From positions 1,686,084 to 1,750,083 of the forward strand of contig NZ_CP012334.1 of the NCBI RefSeq assembly GCF_001704295.1: DNA of 64,000 nt, written 5' to 3'. Every line of letters begins with the position of its first letter. Within the stretch, counting starts at the first letter, position 1. A model generated the notes under the pieces. It searched no databases, was not told the origin of the DNA, and saw only the letters and a program-made list of their open reading frames with translations. Of the stretch, positions 1-10,576 are shown in pieces. The DNA is from Bordetella sp. H567. GTDB lineage: Bacteria; Pseudomonadota; Gammaproteobacteria; Burkholderiales; Burkholderiaceae_B. Made by a program: the position numbers and the translations under genes.

Positions 1-39
1 CTGGACGTCGCCCAGCTCACCTACACCTATCTGTTCTAG
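1..39 (+). CDS. 3' end of an outer-membrane-type protein (partial)
   Basis: Only the last twelve codons lie in the window, reading LDVAQLTYTYLF before a TAG stop at 37-39. The alternating hydrophobic pattern and the C-terminal phenylalanine are what bacterial outer-membrane beta-barrel proteins carry as the BAM recognition signal, so a porin, autotransporter or other barrel is the inference. The identity cannot be fixed from this fragment. It converges on rne, with a terminator between them. Confidence 0.45.
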   Translation: MDVAQLTYTYLF

Positions 40-92
40 CGTTCCAGCGTCCGGGCTTTTCCACCGGGCGCCGCCGCTGTCGGCGGCATCGT

Positions 93-131
93 AAAAAAAG
101 GGCTGTTCCGTCAAGGAACAGCCCTTTTCGT
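93..131. terminator. bidirectional Rho-independent terminator
   Basis: A 14-bp perfect stem (96-109 paired with 115-128, core GGGCTGTTCC) with a five-base loop is flanked by an A run on the left and a T run on the right. It can therefore stop transcripts from both sides, and it lies between the converging outer-membrane-type gene and rne. Confidence 0.85.
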
Positions 132-166
132 TTCCTAGGCCGCCGTGCGGCGGCCTAGGATCACTC

Positions 167-3100
167 TTAGTGGCGGGTTTCCACCTGTTCCAGCGGGGCG
201 GACGACACCGGCGGGACCGGCTTGCGTTCGCGTCCCAGGCGCACCGGCGTATGGCTGGCGGCCATGCGCTGCTGGGTCTGGGCGTGGCGATCGGGATCGG
301 TCTCCACCCAGGTCAGGCCGGCGGCATTGACCACATCCTGCAGGTTCTGCTTGGTGGCAGGCTGCACGGCGGCGGCTGTCGGCGCGGGCTGGCTGGCGGC
401 CGTTGCCGGGGCAGCGACGGCGCCGGCAATGGCTTCGTCGGTGCGCGGCGCCGCGGACGGCGGGACGGCCGCCGGCGTTTGCGCCGTCACCACCGGCTGC
501 GCCGGTACAGGCTGGGCGGAAGCCGGCGCGGGCGCCACCGGCTGGGCGGCGTGTTCGGGCGCCACCGTGGCCGCCTGCGGGGCGTCAACGGGTGCGTCCG
601 TGGCCGGCTGGGGCTGGGCGGGCGCCGATGTGGCCGATACGGGCTGGGCCGGTGCCGTCCAATCCGCCGCAGGCGCCACGGGGGCGGCCGAAGCGGCTTG
701 ATCGGCCGGTTGTGCCGGCTCGGTGCTCACCTGCGATGCAGCCGGGGCGGTTGCCTGTTCGGCATGGCCTCGCGTGGCCTCGACCGGTGCGGCGGGGGTG
801 GACGGATACACCGGCGTCACGGGAGCCGCGGCCGGAGAAACCGGCGCGGCCGCAACGGGCTGCGGCGTCATCGACCCCGGGATGGCGGTCTGGACGGGCG
901 TGGGCTGCGTGGCTTGGCTACCCGTACCCTGGGCATCGGCCGCGAAGTGCGGACGATGACCGGATTCGACGGGCGTGGCAACTTCCGACAGCGCGGCTTG
1001 CGCTTCCGCGGCCAGGGCTTCCTCGCCTTCCGGCATTTCCTCGCCAGCCTCGCCGGCCTCGCCGGTCAGGCCCGTACCGTCTTCCGACGCGCGACGGCCA
1101 CGACGGCTGCGGCGGCGGCGGCGCTTGCGCTCCGGGTCGCTGCCCGCTTCGGCGCCCTGGCCTTGCTCGTCCAGGTCGGCGGCGTCCGCCGCCGCGTCGG
1201 CACGCTCATCGCCGGCATCGGGTGGCAGCGCGGCGGCCACCGTTTCAGCCAGGGCAGCGACCATGCTTTCCTGTTCGCTCATGGGCGTGTCCGCCTGGTC
1301 TTCCCGGCGTCCACGGCCACGGCCGCGCCGGCCGCGATTGCCGCGTGCCGGGGTGGCTTCATCCTGGGCTTCCGGCGCGAGCGCGCCTTCGGGGTGCGCC
1401 TGGGCCTGGACGACGGCATCGCGTTCGGCGCGCTGCTGCCCTTCCACGCGAGCCGGACGATCGGTGCGATCGGTGCGTTCGGGGCGGTCATTGCGTTCGG
1501 CACGCTCGGCCTCGGTACGGCGCCCGCCACGCACATGGTGGCGCAGGCCGTCGCCTTCGGCGGGTTCGGGACGGGGTTCGTGCCGGCGATTGCGGTTGCG
1601 CTCGGAGCCATGGCGTTCGCCGCGGCGTTCCTGGCCGTCGTGCGTACGCGACTTCGGCCGTGCGGGCGCACGCTTGGCATCCGCCTGCTGGGCAGGCGCG
1701 GCGGCGGGCGCGGCGTCGCCGCCGGTGAACCAGCCGACCAGGCGCTTGAACAGGCCACCCAGGCCGGGCGCGGCGGGCGCCGGCGCGGCCGCCACCGGGG
1801 CAGGGGTGGAGGACACGGGTGCGGGCTGCGCGGGCGTGATGCCCTTGACCAGCGCTTCCGGACGGGCCTTGATTTCCTGTTCGCGGGGAGCCCAGGCGAC
1901 TTCCGTGGCGGGGGCGTCGGCCAGTTCGAAGCTGGTCTTCATTTCCTCCAGGCGCGGGTCGTCATGGCGCAGCCGCTCGATATGGTGATGCGGGGTTTCC
2001 AGGTGCTTGTTGGGGATCAGCACCAGATTGACCTTCAGGCGGGCTTCCATCTTGGCGATGTCGGCGCGCTTTTCGTTGAGCAGGAAGGTGGCCACGTCAA
2101 CCGGCACCTGGGCGTGCACCGCCGCGGTGTTCTCCTTCATGGCCTCTTCCTGCAGCAGGCGCAGCACGTGCAGGGCGCTGGATTCCGCGTCGCGGATCAC
2201 GCCCGTGCCGTTGCAGCGGGGGCAGGTGATGTGGGACCCTTCGTTCAGCGCCGGGCGCAGGCGCTGGCGCGACAGTTCCATCAGCCCGAAGCGCGAGATC
2301 TTGCCCATCTGGACGCGCGCCCGGTCGAAATGCAGGGCATCGCGCAGGCGCTGTTCGACGGCGCGCTGGTTCTTGCCGTCCTCCATATCGATGAAGTCGA
2401 TGACGATCAGGCCGCCCAGGTCGCGCAGGCGCAGCTGGCGGGCCACTTCATCGGCCGCTTCCTGGTTGGTGCGCAGGGCGGTTTCCTCGATGTCGGCACC
2501 GCGCGTGGACCGCGCGGAGTTCACGTCGACGGCCACCAGGGCTTCGGTATGGTCGATCACGATAGCGCCGCCCGAGGGCAGCGTAACGGTGCGCGAGTAC
2601 GCGGTCTCGATCTGGTGTTCGATCTGGAAGCGCGAAAACAGCGGCACATCGTCGCGATAGCGCTTCACGCGCTGGACGTTGTCCGGCATGACCACGCTCA
2701 TGAAGGCGGTGGCCTGATCCGCGATCTCGTCGGTATCGATCAGGATTTCGCCGATTTCAGGCGAGAAATAGTCCCGTATCGCCCGGATCACCAGGCTGGA
2801 TTCCAGGTAGATCAGGATGGGCGCGGAATTGTCGCGGGCGGCGCCGTCGATGGCCGTCCACAGCTGCATCAGGTAGGAAAGATCCCATTGCAGTTCTTCG
2901 ACGTTGCGCCCGATGCCGGCGGTGCGGGCAATGATGCTCATGCCCTGCGGCACCTGGAGCTGTTCCATGGTGTCGCGCAGTTCCTGGCGGTCTTCGCCCT
3001 CGACGCGGCGCGAGACGCCGCCGCCGCGCGGGTTGTTGGGCATCAGGACCAGGTAGCGGCCCGCCAGGGAAATGAACGTGGTCAGGGCAGCGCCCTTGTT

Positions 3101-3427
3101 GCCGCGTTCTTCCTTTTCCACCTGGACGATCAGTTCCTGGCCTTCGCGCAGGGCGTCCTGGATGCGGGCGGTGCGTACGTCGACGCCTTCCTTGAAATAA
3201 CTGCGGGCGATTTCCTTGAACGGCAGGAAGCCGTGGCGGTCTTCGCCGTAATTGACGAAGCAGGCCTCCAGGCCAGGTTCGATACGGGTGATGATGCCTT
3301 TGTAGATGTTGCCTTTACGCTGTTCGCGGCCGGCGGTTTCGATGTCCAGATCAATGAGCTTCTGCCCATCGACAATGGCAACGCGCAACTCTTCAGGGTG
3401 CGTTGCATTGAACAACATGCGCTTCAT
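167..3427 (-). CDS. rne: ribonuclease E
   Basis: Endoribonuclease that cleaves AU-rich single-stranded RNA and scaffolds the degradosome, acting at the inner membrane. About 1086 residues from the chosen start. The N-terminal half has the S1 domain ([17 protein letters not shown]), the catalytic DNase-I-like region with the Asp motifs [13 protein letters not shown] and IDFIDM, and the zinc-link CPRCNGTG. The C-terminal half is low-complexity, with Arg-rich patches then Ala/Pro/Gln-rich sequence, as expected of the unstructured scaffold arm. The start MKRMLFNA is preferred over an ATG seven codons upstream because a CGGAGA Shine-Dalgarno lies between the two. Divergent from rluC, the usual arrangement in proteobacteria. 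Confidence 0.96.
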   Translation of the reverse strand: MKRMLFNATHPEELRVAIVDGQKLIDLDIETAGREQRKGNIYKGIITRIEPGLEACFVNYGEDRHGFLPFKEIARSYFKEGVDVRTARIQDALREGQELIVQVEKEERGNKGAALTTFISLAGRYLVLMPNNPRGGGVSRRVEGEDRQELRDTMEQLQVPQGMSIIARTAGIGRNVEELQWDLSYLMQLWTAIDGAARDNSAPILIYLESSLVIRAIRDYFSPEIGEILIDTDEIADQATAFMSVVMPDNVQRVKRYRDDVPLFSRFQIEHQIETAYSRTVTLPSGGAIVIDHTEALVAVDVNSARSTRGADIEETALRTNQEAADEVARQLRLRDLGGLIVIDFIDMEDGKNQRAVEQRLRDALHFDRARVQMGKISRFGLMELSRQRLRPALNEGSHITCPRCNGTGVIRDAESSALHVLRLLQEEAMKENTAAVHAQVPVDVATFLLNEKRADIAKMEARLKVNLVLIPNKHLETPHHHIERLRHDDPRLEEMKTSFELADAPATEVAWAPREQEIKARPEALVKGITPAQPAPVSSTPAPVAAAPAPAAPGLGGLFKRLVGWFTGGDAAPAAAPAQQADAKRAPARPKSRTHDGQERRGERHGSERNRNRRHEPRPEPAEGDGLRHHVRGGRRTEAERAERNDRPERTDRTDRPARVEGQQRAERDAVVQAQAHPEGALAPEAQDEATPARGNRGRRGRGRGRREDQADTPMSEQESMVAALAETVAAALPPDAGDERADAAADAADLDEQGQGAEAGSDPERKRRRRRSRRGRRASEDGTGLTGEAGEAGEEMPEGEEALAAEAQAALSEVATPVESGHRPHFAADAQGTGSQATQPTPVQTAIPGSMTPQPVAAAPVSPAAAPVTPVYPSTPAAPVEATRGHAEQATAPAASQVSTEPAQPADQAASAAPVAPAADWTAPAQPVSATSAPAQPQPATDAPVDAPQAATVAPEHAAQPVAPAPASAQPVPAQPVVTAQTPAAVPPSAAPRTDEAIAGAVAAPATAASQPAPTAAAVQPATKQNLQDVVNAAGLTWVETDPDRHAQTQQRMAASHTPVRLGRERKPVPPVSSAPLEQVETRH

Positions 3428-3969
3428 GAGAGGGTTCTCCGTAGTCATGACACGCCGATATCGGCGCGTGACCTCGGGTCACCCGGGCTGCGGACTGCGG
3501 CAGAGCAAGCGTGCGGACCAGGCCTGAGCGCTGCCCAGGCCTATCCGCGCCGGTCAGGCAGGCACTTCGTGCCAAATGGCACGCGGTTCGGTCAGCAGGG
3601 GAGTCAGGTTCACGAATTGTGGTTGACGAATAATTGCTGTGAACGACAGGCGCGGCGAAGGGGTACGGCACGCGCCTGGTGCTTTAATACGACGGTATTG
3701 CTTGTTTGCTTCAGAGCCGCGCGCGGCATGCAACGGACCTGGCTGGGGACGCGTCAGGGACTTCGCCTTCGCGTACTCGTCAGGGCGCGGTTGCGCCGGC
3801 GACCGGATGACCCCGGCGCTGAATCTGGCAGACGGTACAATAACGGCCTGCGCACCGGACGGAATCGTCCCCCGACGGAGTTGCTCAGGAAAGTGCATCT
3901 GAACGTGCATCTCTACGCCAGGCGGCCATTCAGCCCCATAATTCAGCCCCTTAAGGCTGTCCCGATTAT
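3428..3969. promoter_or_regulatory. rne/rluC divergent intergenic region
   Basis: A 542-bp gap between divergent rne and rluC with no convincing gene. It must hold the promoters of both genes and the rne 5' leader. In other proteobacteria that leader is long and serves feedback control by RNase E; homology here is inferred from position only. A TACAAT -10-like hexamer at 3836-3841 faces rluC, and a TTCACA/ACAATT pair on the minus strand near 3610-3650 faces rne. Both are weak. Confidence 0.45.
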
Positions 3970-4983
3970 ATGCCGCTTTTCGCAATGCGCAAAGAAGACA
4001 CTTCCCGCCCCCGTCCCAAGCCGAACGACCCGTCCCCACGGGGCGCAAAAGCCGCCAATCCGCCGCCTGCGGTGCGCATGCTGGAAATCGGCGAAGAGCA
4101 AAGCGGCCAGCGGCTGGACAACTTCCTGTTCCGGGTGTGCAAGGGCGTACCCAAGAGCCATATCTACAAGGCGATCCGCGACGGCCAGGTGCGCGTGAAC
4201 AAGGGCCGTATCGCCGTCGACCACAGGCTGGAAACCGGCGACCTGGTGCGCGTGCCGCCCTTGCGCTTGCCCCAGCCCGGCGAAACCCGCACGGTGCCGC
4301 CGGCGGAATTCCCTGTCGTCTACGAAGACGATGCCATGCTGGTCCTGGATAAGCCGGCCGGCGTCGCGGTCCACGGCGGCAGCGGGGTGGCCTTCGGCGT
4401 CATCGAACGACTGCGGGCCGCCCGGCCGCAGGCGCCCATGCTGGAACTGGCGCATCGGCTGGATCGCGAGACGTCCGGCCTGCTCATGGTGGCCAAGAAG
4501 CGCAGCGCCCTGCTGGGCCTGCATCGCATGCTGCGCGAAGGGCAGGGCAACAAGCGTTATTACGCCCTGGTATGCGGCGATTGGGTGAACGACCGCCAGC
4601 ATATCAAGCTGCCGCTGACCAAATGGACCACGGCTTCGGGCGAACGGCGCGTGCGCGTGGACCGCGATGGCCAAGCGGCGCACACCATCGTCACATTGAA
4701 ACAGCGCTACGGTACATTCAGCCTGGTCGAGGCCGAGCTGCGTACCGGCCGCACCCACCAGATCCGCGTCCACCTGGCCTCCGTCGGCTTTCCCATCGTG
4801 GGCGACGATAAATATGGGGACGATGCGGTTCGCCTGTCTTTCGCCAAAAAAGGTTTTGCCCGCATGTTCCTGCATGCCCATCACCTGGACATGGCGCATC
4901 CCCTGACCGGCGAGCCGCTCTCCCTGGAGGCGCCGTTGCCCCCGGCTTGTATCGACATTCTCAAAACGCTGGAGTCTTCCTGA
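3970..4983 (+). CDS. rluC: 23S rRNA pseudouridine synthase RluC
   Basis: Isomerises uridines 955, 2504 and 2580 (E. coli numbering) of 23S rRNA. 337 residues, slightly longer than the E. coli enzyme because of a basic, Pro-rich N-terminal tail. An S4 RNA-binding domain spans about residues 43-97 (GQRLDNFLFRVCKGVPKSHI). The RluA-type catalytic motif HRLDRETSG places the catalytic aspartate at 165, and RTGRTHQIRVHLA follows near residue 255. It is divergent from rne and followed by a HAD phosphatase, an order common in Bordetella-type genomes. RluD is the main alternative, but the rne partner and the S4 sequence favour RluC. Confidence 0.93.
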   Translation: MPLFAMRKEDTSRPRPKPNDPSPRGAKAANPPPAVRMLEIGEEQSGQRLDNFLFRVCKGVPKSHIYKAIRDGQVRVNKGRIAVDHRLETGDLVRVPPLRLPQPGETRTVPPAEFPVVYEDDAMLVLDKPAGVAVHGGSGVAFGVIERLRAARPQAPMLELAHRLDRETSGLLMVAKKRSALLGLHRMLREGQGNKRYYALVCGDWVNDRQHIKLPLTKWTTASGERRVRVDRDGQAAHTIVTLKQRYGTFSLVEAELRTGRTHQIRVHLASVGFPIVGDDKYGDDAVRLSFAKKGFARMFLHAHHLDMAHPLTGEPLSLEAPLPPACIDILKTLESS

Positions 4984-4993
4984 CATGAAAGCC

Positions 4994-5075
4994 ACCCCCG
5001 AAGCGCTGCGCGCTTCCCCCTCCAGGGGGCGACGCCCGCGGACCGGCAAAGCCGGCTCCGCGGCGTCCCCGCTCG
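4994..5075. repeat. structured intergenic repeat with three hairpins
   Basis: Three adjacent inverted repeats fill the rluC-HAD gap. They are GAAGCGC/GCGCTTC at 5000-5016, CCCCC/GGGGG at 5016-5029, and a long imperfect stem GACGCC...GGCGTC at 5031-5067 centred on CCGGC-AAA-GCCGG. From memory of Burkholderiales genomes, this phrase (AAGCGCTGCGCGCTTCCCCC and onward) recurs between genes as a dispersed palindromic element. No second full copy was seen in this window. Confidence 0.6.
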
Positions 5076-5129
5076 GGTCATATCCGTTTCATGCGGTGCG
5101 GGTAGTGCGCGGCGCCATGGATAGCTGAT

Positions 5130-5783
5130 ATGTCCTATTCCTTGGTGGTGTTCGACTGGGATGGGACGCTGATGGACTCCACGCACAGCATCGTGGCGGC
5201 CATCCAGGCTGCCTGCCGCGACCTGGAACTGCCCGTGCCGTCCGCCTCGCAGGCCAGCTGGGTCATCGGCCTGTCGCTGGAAAGCGCGCTGCGGCGCGCC
5301 GTCCCCAGCCTGACGCAGGCGATGCTGCCGCGCTTTCTGGAGCGCTACCGGCTGCATTACCTGCTGCGCGATCCCGAACTCAAGTTGTTCGACGGGGTGC
5401 GCGAGATGCTGGCCGAGCTGGCCGCGCGCGAGGTGCGCATGGCGGTGGCCACGGGCAAGAGCCGGGTGGGCCTGAATCGCGCCCTGGCGGCCAGCGGCCT
5501 GGTCGACGCCTTCGCTGCCACGCGCTGCGCCGACGAAACATTCAGCAAGCCCAATCCGACCATGCTCTTCGAGATCATGGACGAAGTGGGCGTCGAGGCG
5601 GACCGTGTCGTGATGATCGGCGATACGTCCCACGACCTTCAGATGGCCGCCAACGCCCGGGTCCACGGCGTCGGCGTGACGTACGGCGCCCATTTGCGCG
5701 ACGAGCTGGAATCGCTGGGGCCGCAGGCGGTGATCGAGTCGGTGTCCGGCCTGCGGGAATGGCTGTTGTCGCGCGTCGGTTGA
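5130..5783 (+). CDS. HAD-IA family hydrolase, phosphoglycolate-phosphatase-like
   Basis: Predicted cytoplasmic phosphatase of 217 residues. HAD motif I is FDWDGTLMDS with nucleophile Asp9 and acid/base Asp11. Motif II is VATGKSR near residue 110, and motif III/IV is the lysine of SKPNP with VMIGDTSHD near residue 165. A helical cap between motifs I and II places it in the Gph/YjjG-like subgroup. It follows rluC in the same direction, as often in betaproteobacteria, though the palindromic repeat separates them. The substrate cannot be read from sequence; phosphoglycolate or another small phosphoester is likely. Confidence 0.88.
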   Translation: MSYSLVVFDWDGTLMDSTHSIVAAIQAACRDLELPVPSASQASWVIGLSLESALRRAVPSLTQAMLPRFLERYRLHYLLRDPELKLFDGVREMLAELAAREVRMAVATGKSRVGLNRALAASGLVDAFAATRCADETFSKPNPTMLFEIMDEVGVEADRVVMIGDTSHDLQMAANARVHGVGVTYGAHLRDELESLGPQAVIESVSGLREWLLSRVG

Positions 5784-5934
5784 TCGCGCCGCGGCGCTTT
5801 CCGGCGGACGTGGGCACGCCGCCGCGGTTTCTATAACGGAAAATTGAACCCCGCGGCCGAACAGCCGGGGCACAATCCTGTCATAAGCTGCGCGCGGCCC
5901 ATGCGGGGCGCCAGGATGCCAGCCGGAGATCGCC

Positions 5935-6900
<966 letters not shown>

Positions 6901-6912
6901 GCGGCGCCACCG

Positions 6913-7593
6913 ATGCTCCAGGCAACGCCCACCTCGCGCAAGCAGCTTTCGGCTGCCGCCGTCGGCCGTTTCAAGCCCGTCCTGTTCCTGATGGGCCTGT
7001 TCCCGCTCGCGCGCTGGATATGGCTGGGCACGCATAACGGCCTGACGGCGAATCCGGTTGAATTCCTGACCCGCTCGGCGGGCACCTGGACCTTCGTCTG
7101 CCTTCTCGTCACCCTGGGGATCACGCCGCTGCGGCGCCTCACCGGCCAGCCCGCCCTGGTGCGCCTGCGCCGTATGTGCGGTCTTTTCGCCTTCTTCTAC
7201 GGCTTTCTGCATTTTATGTCTTGGGTCGGGTGGGATCGCGGGTTCGACCCGGCGTCCATGCTGCAAGACGTCGGCGAGCGGCCGTTCATCACGGTCGGCT
7301 TCGCGGCCTTCGTGTTGATGACGGCGCTGGCGGCGACCTCCACCCAGGGCGCCATGCGGCGCATGGGCAAGCGCTGGCAGCGCCTGCACCGCGCGGTGTA
7401 CGCGATCGGCATACTGGCCTTGCTGCACCTGCTGTGGCACAAGGCCGGCAAGCATGACTTCGAACAGCCTATCGTCTATGGCACCGTGCTGGCGGTGTTG
7501 TTGCTGTGGCGGGTGGTCGCCTGGGCCGGCAAGGCCAATAGAACCGCGGCGGTTTCCGCATCGGGCACGCCGTCGCAGCGGCTTGGGCGATAG
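6913..7593 (+). CDS. msrQ: haem-binding membrane subunit MsrQ
   Basis: Inner-membrane b-type cytochrome that passes electrons from the quinone pool to MsrP. 226 residues with about six hydrophobic segments, including FLMGLFPLARWIWLG near the start and GTVLAVLLLWRVVAW near the end. Haem-ligand-type histidines occur in YGFLHFMSWVGWDRG and RLHRAVYAIGILALLHLLWH. It is co-transcribed with msrP. Its last 118 bp overlap the 3' end of the amidase gene on the other strand. The start is probable; its Shine-Dalgarno is weak. Confidence 0.93.
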   Translation: MLQATPTSRKQLSAAAVGRFKPVLFLMGLFPLARWIWLGTHNGLTANPVEFLTRSAGTWTFVCLLVTLGITPLRRLTGQPALVRLRRMCGLFAFFYGFLHFMSWVGWDRGFDPASMLQDVGERPFITVGFAAFVLMTALAATSTQGAMRRMGKRWQRLHRAVYAIGILALLHLLWHKAGKHDFEQPIVYGTVLAVLLLWRVVAWAGKANRTAAVSASGTPSQRLGR

Positions 7594-8333
7594 TGCATCT
7601 GGAAGGCGGCGATGACACGTGCCGTCTCGGCATCGAAGGCGCCGGTACGCGGCACGGCATAGCCCACGCTCTCCAGCCTGGCCTGGAACCAGCCCGCGTC
7701 CGGTACGCCATTTTGTTCGAAGTAGGCCCGTAGTCCAGGCACGGCGCTTTCGTCGTACCAGCGCCCCAGTCCTGCCGCCGCCAGCCGGCGCCAGGGGAAC
7801 AGCGGTCCGGGGTCTACCTTGCGCTGTGGCGCGATATCGCTGTGGCCGACGATGTTCTTCGGCAGGACGCCGTGCCGCCGGGCGATGTCCCGCACCAGCA
7901 GCATCACCGCCTGGATCTGATCTTCGTGATAGGGCTCCCATTGTTGCGTGCCGCCGGGCGCGCGCGTGTCCCCGTTGTTCACGATCTCTATGCCGATCGA
8001 GGCGTTATTGATGTAGGTGCGACCATACCAGCTGCTGTCGCCCGCATGCCAGGCGTTGCGGTCTTCCGGGACCAACTGGTAGACATGGACGGGGTGGGTA
8101 TCGGTAAGCAGATAGTGGGCGCTGACGTTGCCGCGGGATAGCGTCTGCAGCGACGCGTCGTCGTCGCCGGCGGTGTAGTGCAGCACGATGAAACGCACCC
8201 GGCTGTCCTGGCCCACTGCCTGGATGGAGCGGTCCACCGCCAGGCCGGCCGGCGAGCGGGTCGCGCAGCCGGTCAGGGCCAGGGCCAGTACGGACGCCGC
8301 GCAGAAGGCAAACCGGGGGGCGGATGTCTTCAT
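7476..8333 (-). CDS. N-acetylmuramoyl-L-alanine amidase, AmiD-like lipoprotein
   Basis: Peptidoglycan amidase that cuts between muramic acid and L-Ala. 285 residues. A lipoprotein signal ends at ALTGC (Cys23). The amidase_2 domain contains VLHYTAGDDDAS, SIGIEIVNNG and GHSDIAPQRKVDPGPLFPW, giving the zinc His/His/Asp set. A small peptidoglycan-binding-like helical domain closes the protein (TGAFDAETARVIAAFQ, then DAETAAVLLALPAQ). The start was chosen at MKTSAPRF because its ATG overlaps the upstream methyltransferase stop (ATGA) and opens a clean signal peptide. It is the third gene of the maf operon. Confidence 0.92.
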   Translation of the reverse strand: MKTSAPRFAFCAASVLALALTGCATRSPAGLAVDRSIQAVGQDSRVRFIVLHYTAGDDDASLQTLSRGNVSAHYLLTDTHPVHVYQLVPEDRNAWHAGDSSWYGRTYINNASIGIEIVNNGDTRAPGGTQQWEPYHEDQIQAVMLLVRDIARRHGVLPKNIVGHSDIAPQRKVDPGPLFPWRRLAAAGLGRWYDESAVPGLRAYFEQNGVPDAGWFQARLESVGYAVPRTGAFDAETARVIAAFQMHYRPSRCDGVPDAETAAVLLALPAQATTRHSNNTASTVP

Positions 8334-9184
8334 CGCGCCAGATACAGGAAAAGCGTGGGTTTCTTGTCCAGGTCGGGGGCGGGGCCGGTTTTCCAGTCGG
8401 CGATGGTGCGCGTGCGTATCCATTCGTCGGCGGTGGTGAGCGAGCGGGCCACGCACAGGCGGGTGTCACCGCGCAGGGTCGCCACCAGGGACGCGAACAT
8501 GGCGGCGTTGCGGTAGGGAGTTTCGATCAGCATCTGGGTCTGGTTGCCGCGGCCGGATTGCTGTTCCCAGGCGCGCAGCTGCCGCGCCCGTTCGCTGGGT
8601 TCGACGGGCGCGTACCCGTGGAAGGCGAAACGCTGGCCATCCAGGCCGCTGGCCATCAGGGCCAGCAGGATGGACGACGGTCCCACCCAAGGTCGTACCG
8701 CCAGCCCCATTCCGTGGGCGATATCGGCCACGCGCGCGCCGGGATCCGCCACCGCGGGGCATCCGGCCTCGGATACCAGGCCAATTTCGCCGCCCTGTTT
8801 CAAGGGGCGCAGCCAGCCCTGGATCTGCGCGGCGTCCGTCTTGTCCGTCAGGGTGTGGATCGTGATGTCTTGCAACGGGTGGATCGCGCCGACGGCTTTC
8901 AGGAAGGCGCGCGCCGTTTTGGCGTTTTCAGCGATGTAGGTGTCCAGCCGCGCCGCCAGCGCGCGTACGTCTGGAGGCAGCCAGCGGTCCACCGGCGCAT
9001 CGCCCAGGCCGACCGGGATCAAGTGCAATTGCCCGGGCGCGGGCCTGGCGCCTGTCGATGCCCGCTCCTGGCGGGGGGCGAGGGAGGCGGAGCCGCTGGC
9101 TGCCGCATCTGGGTGCGGGTCGTGGGGGGCGGCGGTGTCCGCTTGCGTATCTTGCCGTGGCGCGGCGGGTCCGGTGCCGCTCAC
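8330..9184 (-). CDS. SAM-dependent methyltransferase, tetrapyrrole methylase/RsmI family
   Basis: 284 residues from a GTG start whose GTGA overlaps the maf stop. The first ~45 residues are low complexity and Asp/Pro/Ala-rich. The fold then begins at GQLHLIPVGLGD, with LVSEAGCPAVADPGARV (the family G-C-P-x-x-x-D-P-G motif) and VGPSSILLALMASGL. This is a methylase fold related to RsmI, which 2'-O-methylates C1402 of 16S rRNA, but it diverges in the N-terminal motif and may be a paralogue with its own substrate. It sits between maf and the amidase with 4-bp overlaps on both sides, so the three are almost certainly translationally coupled. Confidence 0.85.
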   Translation of the reverse strand: MSGTGPAAPRQDTQADTAAPHDPHPDAAASGSASLAPRQERASTGARPAPGQLHLIPVGLGDAPVDRWLPPDVRALAARLDTYIAENAKTARAFLKAVGAIHPLQDITIHTLTDKTDAAQIQGWLRPLKQGGEIGLVSEAGCPAVADPGARVADIAHGMGLAVRPWVGPSSILLALMASGLDGQRFAFHGYAPVEPSERARQLRAWEQQSGRGNQTQMLIETPYRNAAMFASLVATLRGDTRLCVARSLTTADEWIRTRTIADWKTGPAPDLDKKPTLFLYLAR

Positions 9185-9786
9185 TGTTGTGTCCCCGCGT
9201 GAGTCAGCGGGTCCAGGCCAAAGCCCGCCAGCATGCTCGTCAGCGCGATCAGGGGCAGCCCGATGATCGCCGTGGGGTCGTCGCTCCGTATGCTTTCCAT
9301 CAGCGCGATGCCCAGGCTTTCCGCCTTGGCGCTGCCAGCCGTATCGAAAGGCGTCTCGGCGTGCAGGTAGGCCTCGATGGCCGCGTCCGACAGGTCGCGG
9401 AAGCGGCACAGGGTAACGATATCGGCCTGGGTGGTCCGCTCTCCGTTGGTGACGGCCAGGGCGCTATGGAAGGCGACTTCGCGTCCCGACAGCCGGCGCA
9501 GCTGCGTGCGCGCCCGCTCGAAATCGCCGGGCTTGCCGATCGCCTCGCCATCCACGGTGGCGACCTGGTCCGAGCCGATCACGACGGCGCCGGCGTGCGC
9601 CGCGGAGACGGCCCGGGCCTTGGCGACGGCCAGGCGCAGGGCCAACTCCGCCGGCTGTTCGCCTGGCAGGGGCGTTTCATCGACGCCGGGCGCGATGGTG
9701 TCGAAGGGCAGGCGCAGGCGGGTGAGCAGTTCCCGTCGATAGGGCGAGGTGGATGCGAGGATGAGGCGTGGCGTGGCTGTGGTCAT
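9181..9786 (-). CDS. maf: Maf-like nucleotide pyrophosphatase
   Basis: Hydrolyses non-canonical nucleoside triphosphates; the YceF branch prefers 7-methyl-GTP. 201 residues, normal for Maf. The signature LILASTSPYRRELL opens the protein, and VVIGSDQVATVDGEAIGKPG with the catalytic aspartate follows near residue 70. It is divergent from yceD-rpmF, the conserved location of the YceF subfamily, and this supports the subfamily assignment. First gene of the three-gene minus-strand operon. Confidence 0.93.
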   Translation of the reverse strand: MTTATPRLILASTSPYRRELLTRLRLPFDTIAPGVDETPLPGEQPAELALRLAVAKARAVSAAHAGAVVIGSDQVATVDGEAIGKPGDFERARTQLRRLSGREVAFHSALAVTNGERTTQADIVTLCRFRDLSDAAIEAYLHAETPFDTAGSAKAESLGIALMESIRSDDPTAIIGLPLIALTSMLAGFGLDPLTHAGTQQ

Positions 9787-9793
9787 GCAAGGT

Positions 9794-9823
9794 TTGACGG
9801 TCAGACGTAAGTCACGGTATTAT
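9794..9823 (+). promoter_or_regulatory. sigma-70 promoter for yceD-rpmF-plsX-fab operon
   Basis: TTGACG (9794-9799) and TATTAT (9818-9823) are separated by 18 bp, a near-consensus pair. Transcription would begin near 9830, just ahead of yceD and in the maf-yceD divergent gap. It is probably the main entry promoter for the ribosomal protein L32 and fatty acid genes. Confidence 0.75.
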
Positions 9824-9921
9824 CTAACGTTTTCGCGGAAATTTCGTTGTCGTATGTGTCGTATGCAAACGGTGGCCGTGGGCAGGCAATCCGTGCGGAA
9901 GCAACCCCTGGGAGTGCAGCC

Positions 9922-10524
9922 GTGGTGAAGGAAACCCTGGTGGGGCAAACCCGGGCCGCGCGAGCCGGCATTATCGACGCGTTCGATTTTGCGCGCGTGG
10001 GCAAGGAAGCTTCAGGCAGTCTGCCGCTGGCCCGGTTCGGGCGCGCGATGGAAGGGTTGCCGTTGCAGCCGCGCGACGAAACGGGCGAAGTACGCTGGGT
10101 CGTGCGCGGCGAAACAGGCAGGCAGGGCGAATCGCTGTTGCATCTGCATGTGCGGGCCGCGCCGGTGCTGGTTTGCCAGCGTTGCATGGAGCCTTTTGTT
10201 TACCCCATCGATGCGCACGTAAGTCTGCATCTGGTGAAATCCGAAGCCGAACTCGATAACGGCCTCGACGAAGCCGCCCTGGAGGCGGACGACGGCGCGG
10301 ACGATATCGACGATGCGCCGGAAAAAGTGGTCGGTTCCCGTCATTTCGATCTGCTGGAGCAGGTCGAAGACGAACTGGTCCTGAATATCCCCTACGTGCC
10401 CAGGCATGATGTATGTCCGGACACGCCGCTGAAGACCAGCGCCGGCCCCGCGCCGGACGAAGCCGACGCGGAAAAGCGTCCATCGCCGTTCGCGGTGCTG
10501 GAAAAATTGAAGCAAAAACATTGA
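9922..10524 (+). CDS. yceD: YceD/DUF177 family protein (large-subunit rRNA accumulation)
   Basis: About 200 residues of the DUF177 family, whose members are needed for 23S rRNA accumulation in E. coli and plants. The CxxC pair VCQRCMEPF is followed by an acidic stretch rich in Asp/Glu and by [18 protein letters not shown]. The GTG at 9922 (or 9925) is preferred because GGGAG lies seven to ten bases upstream. An ATG at 9847 in the same frame would add 25 residues without a clear Shine-Dalgarno. rpmF follows after about 50 bp, the near-universal partner. Confidence 0.9.
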   Translation: MVKETLVGQTRAARAGIIDAFDFARVGKEASGSLPLARFGRAMEGLPLQPRDETGEVRWVVRGETGRQGESLLHLHVRAAPVLVCQRCMEPFVYPIDAHVSLHLVKSEAELDNGLDEAALEADDGADDIDDAPEKVVGSRHFDLLEQVEDELVLNIPYVPRHDVCPDTPLKTSAGPAPDEADAEKRPSPFAVLEKLKQKH

Positions 10525-10576
10525 GGTCAACACCGGGCCGCATCGCGTACAATGCGCCCCGTTTCTAGGAGTCATC

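Noticed and set aside
170-4198. A 1342-codon open frame on the plus strand opposite rne
   Set aside because: It is antisense to RNase E over nearly its whole length and shows an Arg/Gly/His-rich composition typical of a shadow frame in GC-rich DNA.
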